Assembly: GCF_013282805.1 (NCBI RefSeq)
Contig: NZ_CP054038.1
Location: 1,612,001 to 1,676,000 of the forward strand
From: Microbacterium hominis
GTDB lineage: Bacteria > Actinomycetota > Actinomycetes > Actinomycetales > Microbacteriaceae
Direction of reading: 5' to 3'
Length of the DNA: 64,000 nucleotides
Shown here: positions 60,650-64,000 of the stretch, piece by piece
How positions within the stretch are numbered: position 1 is the stretch's first letter
Layout: every line of letters begins with the position of its first letter
The notes under the pieces: model-generated
The model's input: the letters and a program-made list of their open reading frames with translations, nothing else
Told to the model about the DNA's origin: nothing
Database searches by the model: none
Made by a program: the position numbers and the translations under genes

Positions 60650-61450
60650 GTGATCGACAAGACCTGGGCCTCGGCGGCGGACGCCGTCGCCGACATCCCC
60701 GACGGCGCTTCGCTCGCCGTCGGCGGGTTCGGCCTCTCCGGAAACCCGATCGCCCTCATCGAAGCGCTGCTGGCGCAGGGGACCGGGGAGCTGAGCATCG
60801 TCAGCAACAACTGCGGCGTCGACGATTGGGGGCTGGGCATCCTGCTGAACGCGAAGCGCATCCGCAAGATGACCTCCTCATACGTCGGCGAGAACAAGGA
60901 GTTCGAGCGGCAGTTCCTCTCGGGCGAACTCGAGCTCGAGCTGACCCCGCAGGGCACCCTGGCCGAGAAGCTGCGCGCCGGGGGAGCAGGGATCGCCGCG
61001 TTCTTCACGCAGACCGGTGTGGGGACGCAGGTGGCGGAGGGCGGCCTGCCCCGTCGCTACGACGGCGCCGGCGGGGTGGCGGTCGCGTCGCCGGTCAAGG
61101 ACGTGCGCATCTTCGATGTCACCGGCCGGCCCCGCGAGTATGTGCTCGAGGAGGCGATCGTGACCGACTTCGCCCTCGTGCACGCCGCCAAGGGAGACCG
61201 TCACGGCAATCTCGTCTTCAACAAAGCCGCCCGCAACTTCAATCCTCTCGCCGCGATGGCGGGGCGCGTGTGCATCGCGCAGGTGGAGGAGCTCGTCGAG
61301 CCGGGCGAGCTCGACCCCGACAGCATCCACCTGCCCGGCATCTACGTGCACCGCGTCGTCGAGGTCGGCACCGGCATCGAGAAGCGCATCGAGCGACGCA
61401 CCGTCTCGGTCGCACAGTCGTCCGCCCGCGACCTTCCCGAAGGAGCCTGA
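60650..61450 (+). CDS. scoA: 3-oxoacid (succinyl-CoA) CoA-transferase subunit A
   Basis: 266 residues, GTG start with AAGGAG 6 nt upstream. It starts with ADAVADIPDGASLAVGGFGLSGNP and has NNCGVDDWGLG and GGLPRRYDGAGGVAVAS. It works with subunit B to move CoA from succinyl-CoA to acetoacetate. The beta-ketoadipate homologue pcaI is similar, but the linked dehydrogenase favours acetoacetate. Confidence 0.88.
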   Translation: MIDKTWASAADAVADIPDGASLAVGGFGLSGNPIALIEALLAQGTGELSIVSNNCGVDDWGLGILLNAKRIRKMTSSYVGENKEFERQFLSGELELELTPQGTLAEKLRAGGAGIAAFFTQTGVGTQVAEGGLPRRYDGAGGVAVASPVKDVRIFDVTGRPREYVLEEAIVTDFALVHAAKGDRHGNLVFNKAARNFNPLAAMAGRVCIAQVEELVEPGELDPDSIHLPGIYVHRVVEVGTGIEKRIERRTVSVAQSSARDLPEGA

Positions 61451-61453
61451 ACC

Positions 61454-62125
61454 ATGGCACGCACCCGCAACGAGATGGCCGCCCGCGCGGCGGCAGAGCT
61501 CGCCGACGGCTCGTACGTGAACCTCGGCATCGGCCTGCCCACGCTCGTGCCGAACTTCGTGCCCGACGGCGTCACCGTCGTGCTGCAGTCCGAGAACGGC
61601 ATCCTCGGCGTCGGGCCCTACCCGACCGAGGAGCGTGTCGATCCCGACCTCATCAACGCCGGCAAGGAGACGGTGACGACCCTTCCCGGGGCCGCGTTCT
61701 TCGACTCGGCCACCAGCTTCGGGATGATCCGGGGCGGCAAGATCGACGCCGCGATCCTCGGTGCGATGCAGGTGTCGGCGGGCGGCGACCTCGCGAACTG
61801 GATGATCCCCGGGAAGATGGTGAAGGGGCCCGGCGGCGCCATGGACCTCGTCCACGGCGCGGCCACGGTGATCGTGCTGATGGAGCACGTGGCGAAGGAC
61901 GGCTCGGCGAAGATCGTCGAGGAGTGCTCGCTGCCGCTCACCGGCCGCGGGGTCGTCGACCGCATCATCACCGACCTCGCCGTGATCGATGTGACGGCGG
62001 ACGGCCTCGTTCTCGTCGAGGTGGCTCCGGGCGTGACCGTCGACGAGGTCATCGCGGCGACCGAGCCGCCGCTGACCGTCGCCGCGGAGCTGCGCACGGC
62101 CGAGGAACTTAGGGTGGAAGCATGA
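61454..62125 (+). CDS. scoB: 3-oxoacid (succinyl-CoA) CoA-transferase subunit B
   Basis: 223 residues. The catalytic Glu is in [21 protein letters not shown] and [21 protein letters not shown] are also family blocks. ATG 3 bp after scoA; the stop overlaps the thiolase ATG (ATGA). Confidence 0.9.
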   Translation: MARTRNEMAARAAAELADGSYVNLGIGLPTLVPNFVPDGVTVVLQSENGILGVGPYPTEERVDPDLINAGKETVTTLPGAAFFDSATSFGMIRGGKIDAAILGAMQVSAGGDLANWMIPGKMVKGPGGAMDLVHGAATVIVLMEHVAKDGSAKIVEECSLPLTGRGVVDRIITDLAVIDVTADGLVLVEVAPGVTVDEVIAATEPPLTVAAELRTAEELRVEA

Positions 62126-63306
62126 ACCACGACGACGTCGTCATCGTCGCTGCCGCGCGCACGCCGCAGGGGCGACTGAAGGGCCAGCTGGCTCCGCTGA
62201 CCGCGGTCCAGCTCGGCAGCGCCGCCATCCGCGGCGCGCTCGAGAAGGGCGGCATCCCTGCCGAGGCCGTCGATGCGGTCCTCGTCGGCCAGGTGCTCGC
62301 CGCCGGCTCGGGTCAGAATCCCGCCCGTCAGGCGGCGGTCGGGGCCGGCATCCCCTGGGACGTGCACGCCGGGTCGGTGAACAAGGTGTGCCTGTCGGGG
62401 CTGACCGCGGTCATCGACGGCGCGCGCATGATCGCGACCGGGGATGCCGCGGTGGTCGTGGCCGCCGGCATGGAGTCGATGACGCGGGCCCCCCACCTCC
62501 TGATGGGCTCCCGCGACGGCTGGACGTACGGGTCGATCGAGGTCCTCGACCACATGGCCCACGACGGTCTCACCGACGCATATGACGCGGAGAGCATGGG
62601 CGCCTCCACCGAGCGGCACAACGGCCGGCTCGAGATCACACGCGAGGCCCAGGACGCCGTCGCCGCCCGTTCCCACCAGCGCGCCGCCGCCGCCCAGGCC
62701 GCCGGGGTCTTCGACGCGGAGATCGTGCCGGTCCCGATCCCGCAGCGCAAGGGCGACCCGATCGTCGTGACCGCCGACGAAGGAGTGCGACCCGAAACGA
62801 CCGTGGACACACTCGCGGGGCTGCGGCCCGCCTTCGCCGCCGGCGGATCCATCACGGCGGGCAACTCCTCGCAGATCTCCGACGGCGCCTCGGCGGTCGT
62901 CCTCACCTCGCGCTCGCACGCCGACGAGAACGGCTGGGAGGTGCTGGCGGTGGTCGGCGCATCCGGTCAGGTCGCCGGCCCCGACAACTCCCTCCACGCG
63001 CAGCCGGCGCGCGCGATCGAGAAGGCCCTCGCCAAGCAGGGCATCTCGGTGGCGGACCTCGACGTCGTGGAGATCAACGAGGCGTTCGGCGCGGTCGTCG
63101 CGCGATCGCAGAGCGAGCTCGGGCTCTCGGACGATGTGGTGAATCCGCACGGCGGCGGCATCGCGATCGGCCACCCCATCGGGGCATCCGGCAACCGCCT
63201 CGTCGTGCACGCGGTGCACGAGCTCGTGCGGCGGGGCGGCGGCACGGCCGCTGTCGCGCTGTGCGGGGGCGGCGGTCAGGGCGACGCGCTCATCCTCACC
63301 CGCTGA
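62122..63306 (+). CDS. Acetyl-CoA acetyltransferase (thiolase)
   Basis: 394 residues. Active-site Cys in VNKVCLSGL, His in [10 protein letters not shown], and the second Cys in [11 protein letters not shown]. It splits acetoacetyl-CoA to two acetyl-CoA. With bdh and scoAB it completes 3-hydroxybutyrate breakdown. A beta-ketoadipyl-CoA thiolase (pcaF) is the main alternative. Confidence 0.9.
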   Translation: MNHDDVVIVAAARTPQGRLKGQLAPLTAVQLGSAAIRGALEKGGIPAEAVDAVLVGQVLAAGSGQNPARQAAVGAGIPWDVHAGSVNKVCLSGLTAVIDGARMIATGDAAVVVAAGMESMTRAPHLLMGSRDGWTYGSIEVLDHMAHDGLTDAYDAESMGASTERHNGRLEITREAQDAVAARSHQRAAAAQAAGVFDAEIVPVPIPQRKGDPIVVTADEGVRPETTVDTLAGLRPAFAAGGSITAGNSSQISDGASAVVLTSRSHADENGWEVLAVVGASGQVAGPDNSLHAQPARAIEKALAKQGISVADLDVVEINEAFGAVVARSQSELGLSDDVVNPHGGGIAIGHPIGASGNRLVVHAVHELVRRGGGTAAVALCGGGGQGDALILTR

Positions 63307-63351
63307 TCCCGCCGGGGCGTCCGCACGCCGGGCGCCCCTGTTCGGCGGATG

Positions 63352-63603
63352 TCAGCCGCGCATGCGCGCGCGCAGGATCTTGGCCTCCTTGCCCGAGATC
63401 GGGGAGTCGGCCGGCGCGAGCGTGCCGCGGCGCGCACGCCGCGTGTCGACGATGGCGCCGATCGCCAGCGCGAGAGTGATCCCCCAGCTGATCCACGCGA
63501 GCGCGGTGCGCCATGTGAACTCGTCGTCGCGGAGGCCGCGCATCAGCGTCATCCCGGCGGTGATCGCGCTGAACAGGCCCGTTCTGAAGAGGTAGGTGCG
63601 CAT
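63352..63603 (-). CDS. Small two-helix membrane protein
   Basis: 83 residues. Two hydrophobic segments (about 5-22 and 32-55) and a basic C-terminus. ATG 63603 is preferred to the longer frame. No family recognised. Confidence 0.6.
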   Translation of the reverse strand: MRTYLFRTGLFSAITAGMTLMRGLRDDEFTWRTALAWISWGITLALAIGAIVDTRRARRGTLAPADSPISGKEAKILRARMRG

Positions 63604-63686
63604 GGGCACCACGCTACCGGGGCGGACATCGCGAGCGCACCGCCCTGTAGCCTGAAAGACGGCAGTGCCGCAATCAGGGAGGTCCC

Positions 63687-64000
63687 GTGACCCAGGCAGA
63701 ACTCGTCGTCGTCGCCAACCGTCTGCCCGTGGACAGGGTGGTCGGGGCTGTCGGGGAGGAGGCCTGGCGGCGATCGCCAGGCGGCCTCGTGACGGCCCTC
63801 GAGCCGGTGATGAGGCGGGCCGACGGCGCCTGGGTCGGGTGGGCCGGTCAGCCCGACCTCGACGTGGAGCCGTTCGAGTTCGAGGGCACCTTCCTCGTCC
63901 CGGTGCGGCTGAGCGCCGAGGAGATCGAGAACTACTACGAAGGCTTCTCGAACGACACGATCTGGCCCCTCTACCACGACGTCATCGCCGCACCCCGCTA
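63687..64000 (+). CDS. otsA: Trehalose-6-phosphate synthase, N-terminal part (runs off the window)
   Basis: The first 104 residues are present. GTG start with AGGGAGGT upstream. [34 protein letters not shown] and [10 protein letters not shown] match OtsA (GT20), which makes trehalose-6-phosphate from UDP- or GDP-glucose and glucose-6-phosphate. The catalytic C-terminal half lies outside the window. Confidence 0.93.
   Translation, partial: MTQAELVVVANRLPVDRVVGAVGEEAWRRSPGGLVTALEPVMRRADGAWVGWAGQPDLDVEPFEFEGTFLVPVRLSAEEIENYYEGFSNDTIWPLYHDVIAAPR

Overview
The window is high-GC DNA from an actinobacterium, most likely Microbacteriaceae (Microbacterium-like). The evidence is the strong GC3 bias, a DUF3039 protein, a LigD with the actinobacterial Pol-PE-Lig order beside Ku, a Tad-type pilus locus, a WhiB protein, and many near-leaderless genes with a TAnnnT box 6-9 nt before the start codon. 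The genus is inferred from gene content, not computed.

Layout. 1-9.9 kb is a chromosomal backbone: DUF3039, pncB (reverse), murI, rph, rdgB, a CDF metal exporter, ligD (reverse) with divergent ku, a VOC protein, a DedA protein and tRNA-Leu(TAG). 10.0-27.1 kb is a tad pilus operon (tadA-tadB-tadC / pilin-TadE-TadE-like-Tad domain). It is split by a 12.6-kb integrated element (about 12,855-25,455). 27.1-42.3 kb carries an MFS pump, prfB, ftsE-ftsX, smpB, a SIMPL protein, small lipoprotein-like and transport genes, an M20 peptidase, tmRNA (ssrA), a secreted beta-propeller, a K+ channel, YaeQ and an MMPL transporter. 42.4-47.9 kb is one giant secreted haem peroxidase with cell-wall-binding and RTX repeats. 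48.2-50.9 kb holds a lipoprotein, a hisN-like phosphatase, tRNA-Lys(CTT) and an alpha/alpha-toroid protein. 51.1-63.3 kb is a catabolic island: a Liv-type ABC importer, acyl-CoA ligase, TetR, 3-hydroxybutyrate dehydrogenase and hydrolase, then IclR divergent from scoA-scoB-thiolase. otsA begins at the right edge.

The most interesting object is the element inside tadC. A large serine integrase sits at its right end, and joining the flanks at a shared GCC restores a 310-codon tadC in frame. The element encodes a PrimPol-type primase and a RepA-like helicase in a long translationally coupled operon, plus WhiB and zinc-finger-like small proteins. It also has a tandem-HNH protein with a small serine recombinase, and a restriction-modification pair that I recognise as SmaI-like (predicted CCCGGG). 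I see no capsid, portal, terminase, relaxase or conjugation gene. Two of its operons start behind actinobacterial LexA/SOS boxes (one perfect, one with a single mismatch), so DNA damage probably controls it. By eye the element has no CCCGGG site, while the host flanks have many. I interpret it as an SOS-responsive, self-replicating integrative element (phage-satellite-like or mobilisable island) that reversibly interrupts a pilus gene.
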